In this document: one piece after another, positions 1-7,525 of the stretch
Layout of the letters: each line of letters starts with the position of its first letter
How positions within the stretch are numbered: the first letter of the stretch is position 1
From: CANNDT01 sp945876205
Lineage (GTDB): Bacteria > Acidobacteriota > Vicinamibacteria > Vicinamibacterales > UBA2999
Direction of reading: 5' to 3'
Length of the DNA stretch: 41,277 bases
NCBI GenBank assembly: GCA_947503365.1
Contig: CANNDT010000035.1
Location: 1-41,277 of the forward strand
Translations under genes and position numbers: made by a program
Notes under the pieces: model-generated
Databases searched by the model: none
Seen by the model: only the letters and a program-made list of their open reading frames with translations
Told to the model about the DNA's origin: nothing

Positions 1-1
1 A

Positions 2-454
2 CTGGCGCCGCTGGCCGCGGTCCTGAGCTTTCTCCGGATGGAAGGCGAGCCGTACAAATTGATCGCCGCCCGGGCGGGCGAGTACACCGCCGAATGGCAC
101 GTGGACGACATGCCCGGGTATCGCCGTGCCCTGATGCGCGCGGTGCCGCCCGGCGTGCGCGTGCACCTGGTGATGCGCGAGGCGCGCGCGATGATTCGCA
201 AGACCTACCGTGGCAGCCGCGCGATCGTCCGCTGGCGCAAGGGACGCGGCGCCGTCGACATCCGAGGATCGATCTTCTGCGAGGTGCGCGACCGCGTCGA
301 GCAGCCGCTCTGCGGGTACTACGCGTCGGGGATCCGGAGGCTGATGTATCTCTTCAACCTGGACGTCGAGGTCGCGACCGAGCAGTGCCGCGCCACGGGA
401 GCCGGGCAGTGCCTGATGACCGTCCTCGTGCGTCCAATGGGGGCAGCTGGATAA
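2..454 (+). CDS. V4R-like domain protein, C-terminal part (5' end outside window)
   Basis: The reading frame is open to the left edge, so only the last 150 residues are present and the start lies outside. The visible part ends with a compact block (GSIFCEVRDRV, then a Tyr-rich helix, then CRATGAGQC followed by a beta strand). The paired-cysteine C-x6-G-x-C ending preceded by a 'GSIFCEVR' strand resembles V4R (4-vinyl reductase-like) small-molecule-binding domains and related heme/ligand sensors. The Arg-rich middle section has no motif I recognise. The stop (TAA 452-454) overlaps the ATG of the next gene by one base, so the two are probably translationally coupled. An ATG at 38 could start a shorter protein, but the upstream codons look coding. 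The family call is tentative and the ligand is unknown. Confidence 0.55.
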   Translation: MAPLAAVLSFLRMEGEPYKLIAARAGEYTAEWHVDDMPGYRRALMRAVPPGVRVHLVMREARAMIRKTYRGSRAIVRWRKGRGAVDIRGSIFCEVRDRVEQPLCGYYASGIRRLMYLFNLDVEVATEQCRATGAGQCLMTVLVRPMGAAG

Positions 455-1971
455 TGTCTTTGCTGCCACGGTGTGTCGTAGGAGCGATGTTGCTGGTGTG
501 TGGCGCAGTGGCTGATGCCGCAGCTCAAGCCCCTCCGTCGCAGCAGCTCGTCATCCCGTTCGAGAACGCCACCCGCGAGCCGCGCGGCTACTGGCTGGGC
601 GAAGGGTCTGCGGTGCTCCTCACTGACGATCTCAACGCCCTCGGCGTGCCGGCGATCACGCGCGACGATCGGCTGCGCGCCTTCGAGCGGCTGCGAGTGC
701 CCACCGAAGCGAGCCTGAGCCTGGCCACCGCCATCCGCCTTGGACAGGTCGTCGGCGCCGAGCAGGTGATTGTCGGCAGCTTCGAGCTTCGAGGCACCTA
801 TCTCGCCGTCAAGGCGCGGACGATCCGGCTCGACACCGGCCGCATGTCGCCCGAGCTCGTGGAGCTGGGGACGCTGAACGACATGTTCGCGGTCTACGGG
901 CGCCTCGCCCGGCGGATCGCGCCGAACTCGCCCGTCTCGGAAGAGCAGATGGAGCAGGGGCATCCACCGCTCGCGGCCTTCGAGCAATACATCAAGGGCG
1001 TGCTCGCCGAAGCGCCCGCGACGCAGACGTCGTTCCTGACCCAGGCGCTCAAGATCGCTCCGGCCTTCCATCGCGCGCGGATCGCGTTCTGGGCCGTGCA
1101 CACCGACCAGGGAGAGCATCAGCAGGCGCTCAGCGTCGTGCGCGAAGTGCCCACCGATCATCGGCTCGCGCGGCAGGCTCGGTTTCTCGCGGGCGTGTCG
1201 ATGCTGAACCTGGCGCAGTACGCCGACGCCTTCAACGCCTTCTCCGAGCTCAATCGCGTGAAGCCGGATCCGGCGCTCCTCAACAACATGGGGATCGTTC
1301 AGCTCCGGCGTCCGGCAGGGTCGCCCGGTGGCCGCGCCATTTCGTACTTTGGCGAGGCCGTGAAACTCGAGGGCAACGACTCGGATATCTTCTTCAATCT
1401 CGGCTACGCCTACTGGCTCGATCGAGACACGCAGGGCGCGATCAACTGGCTGCGCGAGGCCGTTCGCCGCAATCCGTCCGACGATGAGGCGCATTACGCG
1501 CTGGGCGTCGCGCTACAGGCGTCGGGCAGCATCGCCGAAGCGACGCGCGAGAAGGAGCTGGCGAGGCAGCTCTCGTCGGTCACCGCCGAATGGGAAGCCA
1601 GGCAGCCGGGCGCCAATGCGGTCCCGCGCGGCCTCGAGCGCCTCAAGCTCGACATCGACGTGCCGCAGACGCTGCGGCCCGAAGACCTCGTCGTCGCCGC
1701 GGAGCAGCGCGACCAGCGGGAAGCCGCGGCATTTCACCTGGAGCGCGGGAAGCGGTTCTATGAAGGTGAACGCGACGAAGAGGCAGTTGCCGAGCTGAGA
1801 AGGACGGTGTTTCTCGCGCCCTATGAGAGCGCTGCCCATCTGCTGCTCGGCAAGATCTACATGCGCAACGGCCGATCGCAGGATGCGATCGACGCGCTGA
1901 AGATCGCGGTCTGGAGTGATCCCACCAACAACGAAGCGAAGGATCTACTCGCGCGCCTCGCCCCTAAATGA
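454..1971 (+). CDS. secreted TPR protein with N-terminal FlgO/TolB-like domain
   Basis: 505 residues from the ATG at 454, which overlaps the previous stop. The frame is open further upstream, but this start gives a clean signal peptide (MSLLPRCVVGAMLLVCGAV...AAAQA, about 25 residues). Residues about 28-150 (LVIPFENATREPRG, then DDLNALGVPAITRDDRL, then AEQVIVGSFEL) resemble the FlgO/TolB-N/CsgG-like domain often found in front of TPRs in Acidobacteriota. From about 170 to the end there are alpha-helical TPR-like repeats, including LLNNMGIVQL, IFFNLGYAYWL, AHYALGVALQ and AHLLLGKIYMRNGRSQDAIDAL. The likely role is a periplasmic or outer-membrane scaffold; no enzyme motif is visible. Translation is probably coupled to the V4R-like gene, which suggests a shared function. 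Confidence 0.8.
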   Translation: MSLLPRCVVGAMLLVCGAVADAAAQAPPSQQLVIPFENATREPRGYWLGEGSAVLLTDDLNALGVPAITRDDRLRAFERLRVPTEASLSLATAIRLGQVVGAEQVIVGSFELRGTYLAVKARTIRLDTGRMSPELVELGTLNDMFAVYGRLARRIAPNSPVSEEQMEQGHPPLAAFEQYIKGVLAEAPATQTSFLTQALKIAPAFHRARIAFWAVHTDQGEHQQALSVVREVPTDHRLARQARFLAGVSMLNLAQYADAFNAFSELNRVKPDPALLNNMGIVQLRRPAGSPGGRAISYFGEAVKLEGNDSDIFFNLGYAYWLDRDTQGAINWLREAVRRNPSDDEAHYALGVALQASGSIAEATREKELARQLSSVTAEWEARQPGANAVPRGLERLKLDIDVPQTLRPEDLVVAAEQRDQREAAAFHLERGKRFYEGERDEEAVAELRRTVFLAPYESAAHLLLGKIYMRNGRSQDAIDALKIAVWSDPTNNEAKDLLARLAPK

Positions 1972-1983
1972 GTCGGCCGGCCG

Positions 1984-2045
1984 TTCCGATACGTAAGGCA
2001 TCGGAATGATCCGAAGGATGAGCTCATGCTCATCCGTGTTAAAAT
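1984..2045 (+). promoter_or_regulatory. two hairpins and -10-like box ahead of the SPOR gene
   Basis: The gap after the TPR gene holds two perfect 7-bp stems: TTCCGAT/ATCGGAA (1984-1990 with 2000-2006) and GGATGAG/CTCATCC (2016-2022 with 2029-2035). They are followed by a -10-like TAAAAT at 2040-2045. The ATG at 2059 is 13 nt beyond that box and has no Shine-Dalgarno sequence. The hairpins may end the upstream transcript (no T-run is present) or be operators. No convincing -35 is seen. Confidence 0.4.
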
Positions 2046-2058
2046 GCCGAGCTAAATC

Positions 2059-2838
2059 ATGCAGGATGAGGCGTTTCACGAGATTCAGTTGAACGGGAAA
2101 CAACTGGTCTTCCTGTTCATGGCAGCCACGGTGGTGTCTGTCGTGATCTTCCTCTGCGGCGTGATGGTTGGACGGGGCGTGCCCACGCTGCGCGCCGAAG
2201 AACAAGTGGCCGTCGCGGATCAGGCATCGTTCGATCCGACAGTATCTCTTCCGACGGCGCTCGCCCCGGCCTCGGCGGTTGCACCCAGTTCCGAAGGCAC
2301 TCCGATCGCCTCCCAGGAAACCCTGACCTATCCGGGTCGCCTCGAAGATTCCAATCCTCCAGCCGAGACCTTGAAGGTGCCCGCGCTCACGCGAGCGGCG
2401 GCAGTTGACATCCTGCCGGAGCCGGCGGCTGAGCCAACGGCTGAGCCCGCGAAGATCGCCGTGAGTATGCCGGCGAAGACCGCTGCGAAGATTCCCGCCG
2501 TGTCCGTGGCTGTTGCGACAGTCCCTCCGGCTGCCGCGACCAGAACTCCTGTGACGGCCGCAGCCGTCGCGCCGGCAACGCCAGCGCCGATCGCCGTGAA
2601 GGAACCGACGGGGAATGGCTTCGTCGTGCAGGTCGCCGCCGTCCGCGAACGTGCGGAAGCCGACACGATCGCGCGCCGCTTGAACGGCAAGGGTTACCCC
2701 GCATTCGTCACGACGCCCGCCGGCGCCGCCAACGTCTTCCGCGTGCGCGTCGGCAAGTACTCGGATCGCCGCGAAGCCGATTCCGTGGCGGGCCGCCTCG
2801 AAAAAGAAGAACAGTTCAAGCCATGGGTCACGCGCTAG
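2059..2838 (+). CDS. SPOR-domain membrane protein
   Basis: 259 residues with a type II membrane topology. There is a short cytoplasmic N-terminus, one transmembrane segment at about 20-42 (QLVFLFMAATVVSVVIFLCGVM), a long Ala/Pro/Thr/Val-rich periplasmic linker (about 50-185), and a C-terminal SPOR domain (about 188-258: GFVVQVAAVRERAEADTIA, then GYPAFVTTPAG, then FRVRVGKYSDRREADSVAGRL). SPOR domains bind peptidoglycan stripped of stem peptides at division sites, so this is probably a FtsN/DedD-like septal or envelope protein. The linker composition is typical of such proteins. The gene stands alone, with gaps on both sides. Domain assignment is strong; a division role is inferred from the family. 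Confidence 0.85.
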   Translation: MQDEAFHEIQLNGKQLVFLFMAATVVSVVIFLCGVMVGRGVPTLRAEEQVAVADQASFDPTVSLPTALAPASAVAPSSEGTPIASQETLTYPGRLEDSNPPAETLKVPALTRAAAVDILPEPAAEPTAEPAKIAVSMPAKTAAKIPAVSVAVATVPPAAATRTPVTAAAVAPATPAPIAVKEPTGNGFVVQVAAVRERAEADTIARRLNGKGYPAFVTTPAGAANVFRVRVGKYSDRREADSVAGRLEKEEQFKPWVTR

Positions 2839-2957
2839 CTTCCGCGCCGCCGTTCCGACTTCACGGCTCGCTTCATTCGCGCCCCAGTCCTGTGGGATAC
2901 TAGCGCCCGTTACACACCCGTCACGCACGGCGTTGCTGCACACGAGGAGTCCTCCCT

Positions 2958-3368
2958 ATGACGCTACCATCCATCGCCACCCGGTTCGCGGCCGTCATCA
3001 TCGTCCTGTCATGTTCGGGGACCGCCTTCGCTGGGCAGGGTTCAACGGCGCCGTCGGGTTCCGCGCTGTACGTCAACTACTGCGGGTCCTGTCACGGACC
3101 GCAGGCCAAGGGCGACGGTCCCATGGCGTCGGCCATGAAGATAACGCCGGCCGACTTGACCACCATCGCGAAACGCAATAGCGGCAAGTTTCCGTCGGAT
3201 ACCGTGTTTCGGTTGATCGATGGCCGGAACCCGGCCAAGGGACATGGCGGGGCCATGCCAGTGTGGGGTGACACCTTCCTGCGCGCGCAAGGTGGAGCGT
3301 CGCCTGACGTCGTCAGGGCCAGGATCGAAGCGCTCGTCCGCTACCTCGAGACAATTCAGCAGCGCTGA
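2958..3368 (+). CDS. small class I c-type cytochrome
   Basis: 136 residues with a signal peptide (cleavage near FAG-QG, about residue 26). One heme-binding CxxCH (CGSCH, residues 42-46) covalently holds heme c, and Met100 in the GGAMPVWGDTF segment is a good axial ligand. This is the arrangement of a monoheme class I cytochrome c, an electron carrier in the periplasm. The ATG at 2958 is preceded by a good ribosome-binding site (GAGGAG, about 2943-2948). There is no partner oxidase nearby, so its redox partner cannot be deduced. Confidence 0.88.
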   Translation: MTLPSIATRFAAVIIVLSCSGTAFAGQGSTAPSGSALYVNYCGSCHGPQAKGDGPMASAMKITPADLTTIAKRNSGKFPSDTVFRLIDGRNPAKGHGGAMPVWGDTFLRAQGGASPDVVRARIEALVRYLETIQQR

Positions 3369-3406
3369 CCGCGGCTCAAGCCTGGACGCCCGATCGCAGG
3401 GCTCCG

Positions 3407-3435
3407 TTGACATACATAGAAGCGCAATGTATAAC
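3407..3435 (+). promoter_or_regulatory. padR promoter with overlapping palindromic operator
   Basis: A near-consensus sigma-70 promoter: TTGACA (3407-3412), a 17-nt spacer, TATAAC (3430-3435). Embedded in it is a perfect inverted repeat, ATACAT (3412-3417) and ATGTAT (3427-3432), separated by 9 nt. Its left arm touches the -35 and its right arm overlaps the -10. Known PadR operators are ATGT/ACAT dyads, so autorepression of the PadR gene is the natural reading. Transcription would start about 4 nt before the ATG at 3446. Confidence 0.75.
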
Positions 3436-3445
3436 GCTTCTTCGT

Positions 3446-3784
3446 ATGGATTTCGGTAAGGACCTCGTCGCGGCCTCCGCCACACCCCTCGTGCTCGCCA
3501 TCCTCGCGGAGGGCGACAGCTACGGCTACGCCATCATCAAACGCGTGAGCGAGCTCTCCGGCGGTCACCTTCAGTGGACCGACGGCATGCTCTACCCGGT
3601 GCTGCATCGACTCGAGCGCCAGGCTCTGGTCGAGGCGAAGTGGGGGGCCTCCGAGTCAGGCCGGAAGCGGAAGTACTACAGCATCACAGCCGAAGGTCAG
3701 GCCCAGCTCACGGCCCAGCGAGAGCGCTGGAAAGTCGTGGACGACACCCTTCACGCAATCTGGATGAAGACGAGCACCGCGTGA
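3446..3784 (+). CDS. PadR-family transcriptional regulator
   Basis: 112 residues. The winged-helix signature is clear: LVLAILAEGDSYGYAIIKRV, then LQWTDGMLYPVLHRLERQALVEAKW, then GRKRKYYSITAEGQ. The C-terminal helix is short, as in the small PadR-s2 type. An upstream in-frame ATG at 3407 would put the promoter and operator inside the gene, and the protein similarity begins at MDFGKDLV, so 3446 is chosen. There is no Shine-Dalgarno, which suggests a leaderless mRNA. In Acidobacteriota such regulators usually sit in front of large ABC-type permeases; here only a short remnant follows at 3787, so this regulator appears orphaned. Confidence 0.9.
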   Translation: MDFGKDLVAASATPLVLAILAEGDSYGYAIIKRVSELSGGHLQWTDGMLYPVLHRLERQALVEAKWGASESGRKRKYYSITAEGQAQLTAQRERWKVVDDTLHAIWMKTSTA

Positions 3785-3786
3785 CG

Positions 3787-3918
3787 ATGCCCTTCGCCGC
3801 GCCGTTCGAAGAGCTCGAAGGCCACCTGCGCGACGAGATTCAAGGCGCCGTCCCTGTTGCCGCCGTTGTTTGGCTTTGCCTGACGCGGTGCGTCAGAACT
3901 TACCGAGACCTTCGTTGA
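3787..3918 (+). pseudogene. remnant of a permease-prefix protein after padR
   Basis: A 43-codon reading frame starts 2 nt after the padR stop. Its first part, FEELEGHLRDEIQ, matches the 'ELE-HLRDEI' start of the permease-prefix domain found on PadR-linked acidobacterial permeases and related proteins. After that it turns into an unrelated hydrophobic stretch and stops, overlapping the end of the convergent VOC gene. The expected 400-800-residue membrane protein is absent. I read it as the 5' stub left by a deletion or rearrangement with a breakpoint near 3845. A functional small protein cannot be excluded. Confidence 0.5.
3880..3896. other. perfect 7-bp hairpin at convergent gene ends
   Basis: CTGACGC (3880-3886), loop GGT, GCGTCAG (3890-3896). 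It overlaps the stop codon of the minus-strand VOC gene. No T-run follows on either strand, so if it ends transcription it is not a classical intrinsic terminator. Confidence 0.4.
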
Positions 3919-4741
3919 GCTCGATGTAGGTGCCCCAGGGATCGGTGAGGAAGGCGATCGCCAGTCCGATCTCGGTGCGCACCGTATACGGCACGTCGAA
4001 CTTGATGCCGGCGGCTTCGAGTTTCCTGCAGAACGCCTCGAGGTTCTTCACCTCGAACCCGATGTGGTCCAGCGCCCGTCCTTTGGTCGCCACAACCGCA
4101 GTCGGGTACTTGGAATACCGCAGGTTGACGCCTGGCAGGATCTGCGCCTCATAGAGCGTCCCCGCGCTCGTTGCCGTCGGCGGATTGCCTCCCGGCGGTC
4201 CAGGCTGCACGCCAAACACCCTGGCATACCAGGCTTCCATGTCGGCCATGGTCTTGCCGGCGGCCGCGCGATCGTCGGGAAAGAAATGAATCTGATCGAA
4301 GACGATCGGCGCCGCCTGTGCGGGCCGCTCCGGCATTTCGAGCCTGAGTCCGTCGGGCGTATAGAAGAAGCCGCCACGCCCGCTGGCATTCAACTCCATC
4401 TTCGCGCCGAGCGCCCTGAAGGCCGCCACGCTCGCAGGACCGTCCTTCACCAGGAATCCAATGTGATCGACGATGGTTCCCGCGGAGCCGCCGGTCGGCT
4501 CGGCCTGGCGCAGCAGGATCAATACGCCTGGAAATTTGAATCCCTCGATCGCTCCGAGCTTGGCCGGCACGCCGCCAAGCGCGGTCCAGAATTTCTTGCT
4601 GGCCTCGACGTCACGCACATTGAGGTGCACGTGACCCATCGTGATGCCTGCGTCGTTGGGAGGGGCGAGTTGGGCCAGGGCCGGCGAAGACGAGAGGGAG
4701 ATCGCAAGCCCCACGATGAGCGCAAGACGTGTGATGGTCAT
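3893..4741 (-). CDS. secreted two-lobed VOC (glyoxalase/dioxygenase-fold) protein
   Basis: 282 residues with a signal peptide (MTITRLALIVGLAISLSSS... ALA-Q, about 23 residues). Two vicinal-oxygen-chelate modules follow: about 33-135 (ITMGHVHLNVRDVEASKKFW ... GLRLEMPERP) and about 145-280 (IVFDQIHFFP ... LDHIGFEVKNLEAFCRKLE ... TDPWGTYIELNEGL). Candidate metal ligands are the His in HVHLNV/DHIGF and the Glu in YIELNEG. VOC enzymes bind a divalent metal and act as dioxygenases, lyases, epimerases or thiol transferases; nothing here identifies the substrate. Periplasmic export is unusual for glyoxalase I itself but common for this acidobacterial subgroup. The start has a -10-like TATACT 9 nt upstream and no Shine-Dalgarno. 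Confidence 0.82.
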   Translation of the reverse strand: MTITRLALIVGLAISLSSSPALAQLAPPNDAGITMGHVHLNVRDVEASKKFWTALGGVPAKLGAIEGFKFPGVLILLRQAEPTGGSAGTIVDHIGFLVKDGPASVAAFRALGAKMELNASGRGGFFYTPDGLRLEMPERPAQAAPIVFDQIHFFPDDRAAAGKTMADMEAWYARVFGVQPGPPGGNPPTATSAGTLYEAQILPGVNLRYSKYPTAVVATKGRALDHIGFEVKNLEAFCRKLEAAGIKFDVPYTVRTEIGLAIAFLTDPWGTYIELNEGLGKF

Positions 4742-4750
4742 GGTGGGCGC

Positions 4751-4756
4751 AGTATA
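4751..4756 (-). promoter_or_regulatory. -10-like TATACT ahead of the VOC gene
   Basis: Read on the minus strand the hexamer is TATACT, preceded by GCG, and it ends 9 nt before the ATG at 4741. There is no ribosome-binding site in between, so the message would be leaderless or nearly so. No clear -35 is visible upstream in the G/C-rich run. Confidence 0.4.
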
Positions 4757-4784
4757 CGCCCGGGGGGCGGGGGAGAGAGACGAT

Positions 4785-5915
4785 CTAGTAGCTGGTGACG
4801 ATCTTTCCTTCCCAGAACACGCGGCGCTCTTCGGGCAAATTCGCCAGGAGCAACCGAATCGAGTCGCGCTCGGCCCCGACGCGGAACTGATACGTGTAGC
4901 GCTCGAGGTCGGCCGGCTGCGCGTCGTCGGGGATGCGTGCCGTATGCGCGCCTGTGGAGTTGAGGAACATCAGCGCCCGGTTGCGGCGGAACGCCACGCG
5001 CTCGACGACCTCACAGCGAGCTTCGTCAATCCAGTGCGGCTTGGCGCCTCGCGCCTCTTCGTCTTCAGTCACGCGCAGCACGTCGGTGCCCCACGCTTCG
5101 TCGTCGCTCGGTCTCTTCAGGTAGAGGAGGCAGGTCAGGAAGCCCCACTTCGGATCGCGGTGCGGCTTGATGTAATAGCCGGGACGCCGCAGCATGATGC
5201 GGCCGTCGGAACAGCCCATCGGAATCTCGCCGATCGGATTGTCGCCGAGCACGGGAAAGTTCAGCCGCAGCCAGGCGTTCAAGTGGGGAGCGAACTTCTC
5301 GATCATGGCCGGCGCGATGATCTCGGCGGCCACGGTGCCGGCCATGAACTCCCAGACGCGGCGGCTATAGCGCGGCGCGATCTCGAAGGGCACGGGGAGC
5401 TGCTGCTTATTGACCGGGCGGTCAGCGAAGAGCTCGGCCGGCGGCAGTCCGCGAACCAGCGCGTCGAAGAACGCGTCGGGAAACAGGTTGTCGATGACGG
5501 CGTACGGGAACGGATCGATTTTCAGCGTCGCCGAGGCGATCGCCGCTCGCACGTGTGAGGCAATCGCCTCGGGCTGGAGCACGGCGTCGAGCTCGCGCTC
5601 GCGATGATCGAGCCGCGCGTCGGTCCGCTGCACGGCGCGGAGCTGACGCTCCCGAAGCGCGAGCTCCTCGAGCTTCTGCGTGACGGAGTCGAGCCGTTGC
5701 GCCAGGACCGCGCTCAGGTTCGCCGAACGGACGTCCTCGATGCGTTCGAGCAGCTCGTCCTGCCGGGTCATCACCGCCCCCAGTTGCCGTTCGAGTTGCT
5801 TCACGGCTTTGATCAGATCACGCACTTCGTGCCGCGTATCGCCTCCGGCCTTGACCAGGTGAGCGATTGTGCGGGGACGAACGAGTGACAGGTTTCCGAG
5901 AATCCGGCGCAGCAT
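4785..5915 (-). CDS. coiled-coil / 2OG-Fe(II) dioxygenase-fold protein
   Basis: 376 residues without a signal peptide. Residues about 28-120 are charged heptad-like helix (AVKQLERQLGAVMTRQDELLERIEDV...), predicted as coiled coil. Residues about 133-376 look like a prolyl-4-hydroxylase-type double-stranded beta helix: DPFPYAVIDNLFPDAFFDALV, then the iron motif HRD (His252-x-Asp254 in KPHRDPKWGFLTCLLYL), a distal His324 (NSTGAHTARIPD), and Arg345 (YQFRV) positioned to bind 2-oxoglutarate. The iron triad is complete, so an active Fe(II)/2OG oxygenase is likely; the substrate is unknown. A coiled-coil domain on such an enzyme is often seen near glycan or cell-surface genes, and a GT4 glycosyltransferase lies two genes upstream on the same strand. 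Confidence 0.75.
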   Translation of the reverse strand: MLRRILGNLSLVRPRTIAHLVKAGGDTRHEVRDLIKAVKQLERQLGAVMTRQDELLERIEDVRSANLSAVLAQRLDSVTQKLEELALRERQLRAVQRTDARLDHRERELDAVLQPEAIASHVRAAIASATLKIDPFPYAVIDNLFPDAFFDALVRGLPPAELFADRPVNKQQLPVPFEIAPRYSRRVWEFMAGTVAAEIIAPAMIEKFAPHLNAWLRLNFPVLGDNPIGEIPMGCSDGRIMLRRPGYYIKPHRDPKWGFLTCLLYLKRPSDDEAWGTDVLRVTEDEEARGAKPHWIDEARCEVVERVAFRRNRALMFLNSTGAHTARIPDDAQPADLERYTYQFRVGAERDSIRLLLANLPEERRVFWEGKIVTSY

Positions 5916-5989
5916 CGGGACTTGACGATTATAGGAGGAGGGGAAGCGGCGGCAGGCAACCGAGGTCGCCTGCCGCCGGGAGGCGCGAT

Positions 5990-7303
5990 TTAGGGGTTGA
6001 CGCGGAGGGCCGCTTCGATGGCCTTGCCGCGCGGGCTGTCAGCCGGCACGAAGCGCTGCACGCGCTCGCCGGCGAACACCTCGCCCGTATAGATATTGCC
6101 CTTCGAGTCGGTGGCGATCATGTGCAGCCCGAAGAACTGGCCGCCGTTTTCAGCCATGCTGCCCAGCGTCCCCACGACCTTGCCGTCGGCCCGGTTGAGG
6201 AACCAGATCTTGTTGTTCGTCAGGTCCGAAATGAACAGGTACTTCTGTTCCTTGTCGGGCGAGAACGCTACGCCGCCGGTGGAGCCGCCGACGCCGGTGT
6301 TCGGCGCGAGGATGAACTCCTGCCCCTTGTAGTTGCCCTGCCGGTCCACGACCTGGATGCGGTTGGCGACGCGATCGGCCATGTAGACGAGGCCGTCGTT
6401 CGAGAAGTTGAACGTCAGGTGGCCGGCAAACTCCTTCGGCATCGGGCCGTTCGGCTTGTACTCGCGGTCGGCGTCGCTGGTGCTGATCTCCGACAGCTTG
6501 TGGCCGTAGGCGCCCCATCCGCGCTTGAATTCGAACTTGTCCAGCGAGAACACCATGATGCGGCCGTTGAGATAGTTGTCGGCGACGTAGATCTCGTTGT
6601 TGGCTTCGTCGACGCGGATCTCTTCGAGGCCGCCCACGAGCATCGGGGTCGTCGGCGGGTACTTCGCGCGGAACGCCGCTCGCGCGGCTGCCTGCGCCGC
6701 GGGATCAGGCGCGTTGCCACCGCGGCCGCCGCGTCCGGCTCCGGGAGGCGGCGGAAGGAATCCCGCAACCGGTCCCATGCCGCCCTGGCCCGGGACGTGA
6801 TTCGGCAGCGTCGGCGCCGTGAATGTCTGGCCGTTCTCCGTCTCGGGGGTGTGCGGAATCTCGCCGACCAGCCTGCCGGTCTTCATGTCGTACTTGCGGA
6901 CGGTGTTCTGTCCCAGGTACGCGAAGCCCTTGCTGTCGACGTCCATGCCGTGACCCTGCGGCGCGGCAAACGATCCGATCGTCTTGCCCATCTTGTCGAG
7001 GTGGATCATCGACGGCGGCAGCGTGCAGCAATCCGAGATCGCGGGGGTGAGCTCGGCCTGGAGCTCGATGTTCGTCAGGTCGTTCGGGCGGTTGTACGCC
7101 CAGACGTTGTCGTCCTTGTCGACGACGAGCCCGGTCACGCCACCCATCTTCCACTTGTTCGGAAGCGTCTGCGGCCAGCCTGGATCAAAAACGTAGCGCG
7201 GTCCGGTCTGCGCCTGGGCTCCGTTGCCCGTGTAGGACATCACGAGCGCGGCGCCCGCAAGCAATGCGAGCACAGCCCCGATCTTCGAATTCAGTTTCAT
7301 CAT
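5990..7303 (-). CDS. secreted NHL-type six-bladed beta-propeller protein
   Basis: 437 residues with a signal peptide (about 30 residues, ending AQA-Q). Repeated strands such as VTGLVVDKDDNVWAYNR, GMDVDSKGFAYLG, LEEIRVDEANNEIYVADNY, HLTFNFSNDGLVYMADRVANRIQVVD and MIATDSKGNIYTGEVFAGERVQRF are the 'D..GNIYVAD....RI' pattern of NHL / peptidyl-alpha-hydroxyglycine-lyase-like propellers. A Gly/Pro/Arg-rich insertion (about 175-205, PPPPGAGRGGRGG) loops out between blades. These proteins bind ligands or act as lyases or lactonases in the periplasm; the specific role is unknown. The ORF begins with two consecutive Met codons; a GGAG ribosome-binding site lies about 10 nt upstream. Confidence 0.78.
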   Translation of the reverse strand: MMKLNSKIGAVLALLAGAALVMSYTGNGAQAQTGPRYVFDPGWPQTLPNKWKMGGVTGLVVDKDDNVWAYNRPNDLTNIELQAELTPAISDCCTLPPSMIHLDKMGKTIGSFAAPQGHGMDVDSKGFAYLGQNTVRKYDMKTGRLVGEIPHTPETENGQTFTAPTLPNHVPGQGGMGPVAGFLPPPPGAGRGGRGGNAPDPAAQAAARAAFRAKYPPTTPMLVGGLEEIRVDEANNEIYVADNYLNGRIMVFSLDKFEFKRGWGAYGHKLSEISTSDADREYKPNGPMPKEFAGHLTFNFSNDGLVYMADRVANRIQVVDRQGNYKGQEFILAPNTGVGGSTGGVAFSPDKEQKYLFISDLTNNKIWFLNRADGKVVGTLGSMAENGGQFFGLHMIATDSKGNIYTGEVFAGERVQRFVPADSPRGKAIEAALRVNP

Positions 7304-7335
7304 GCAGCGTCTCCGTCGACAGTAGGTTCGGCGCG

Positions 7336-7365
7336 AGTCTAGTCCCCCGTGGAGGTAATCGTCAA
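7336..7365 (-). promoter_or_regulatory. sigma-70-like promoter for the NHL-propeller gene
   Basis: On the minus strand, TTGACG (7365-7360), an 18-nt spacer and TAGACT (7341-7336). The predicted start of transcription gives a leader of about 25 nt that includes the GGAG site before the ATG at 7303. The rest of the 198-bp gap (7304-7501) shows no gene or tRNA. Confidence 0.5.
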
Positions 7366-7500
7366 TTTGGTCGCGGCGCTAACCATTCTGCTCTGTGTGG
7401 CTGGTGGCGGAATGGCGGCCCCTCGCGAAAAGCCCAGACAGGCGCGTCAAAATCGCACGCCCGCACTGTGGCACAAGCTGTGCGCTTGGAGCAGGTGACC

Positions 7501-7525
7501 CTCACACCGTCGAACCCGGTGTGAG
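7501..7525 (-). terminator. hairpin overlapping the stop of the glycosyltransferase gene
   Basis: A perfect 9-bp stem, CTCACACCG (7501-7509) and CGGTGTGAG (7517-7525), with a 7-nt loop. The stop codon (7502-7504, minus strand) sits in the stem. No T-tract follows, so it may act as an mRNA 3'-end stabiliser or a Rho-type signal instead of an intrinsic terminator. Confidence 0.45.

Noticed and set aside
319..1494. Long minus-strand reading frame (391 codons) opposite the TPR gene
   Set aside because: Arg/His-rich composition typical of antisense to GC-rich genes; the plus strand has a signal peptide and TPR repeats.
3407..3445. Upstream start for the PadR protein
   Set aside because: It would translate through the -10 box and operator; family similarity starts at 3446.
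7304..7501. Possible tRNA or small RNA in the largest minus-strand gap
   Set aside because: No cloverleaf can be drawn; only a promoter-like pair and a short GCACAAGCTGTGC dyad are visible.
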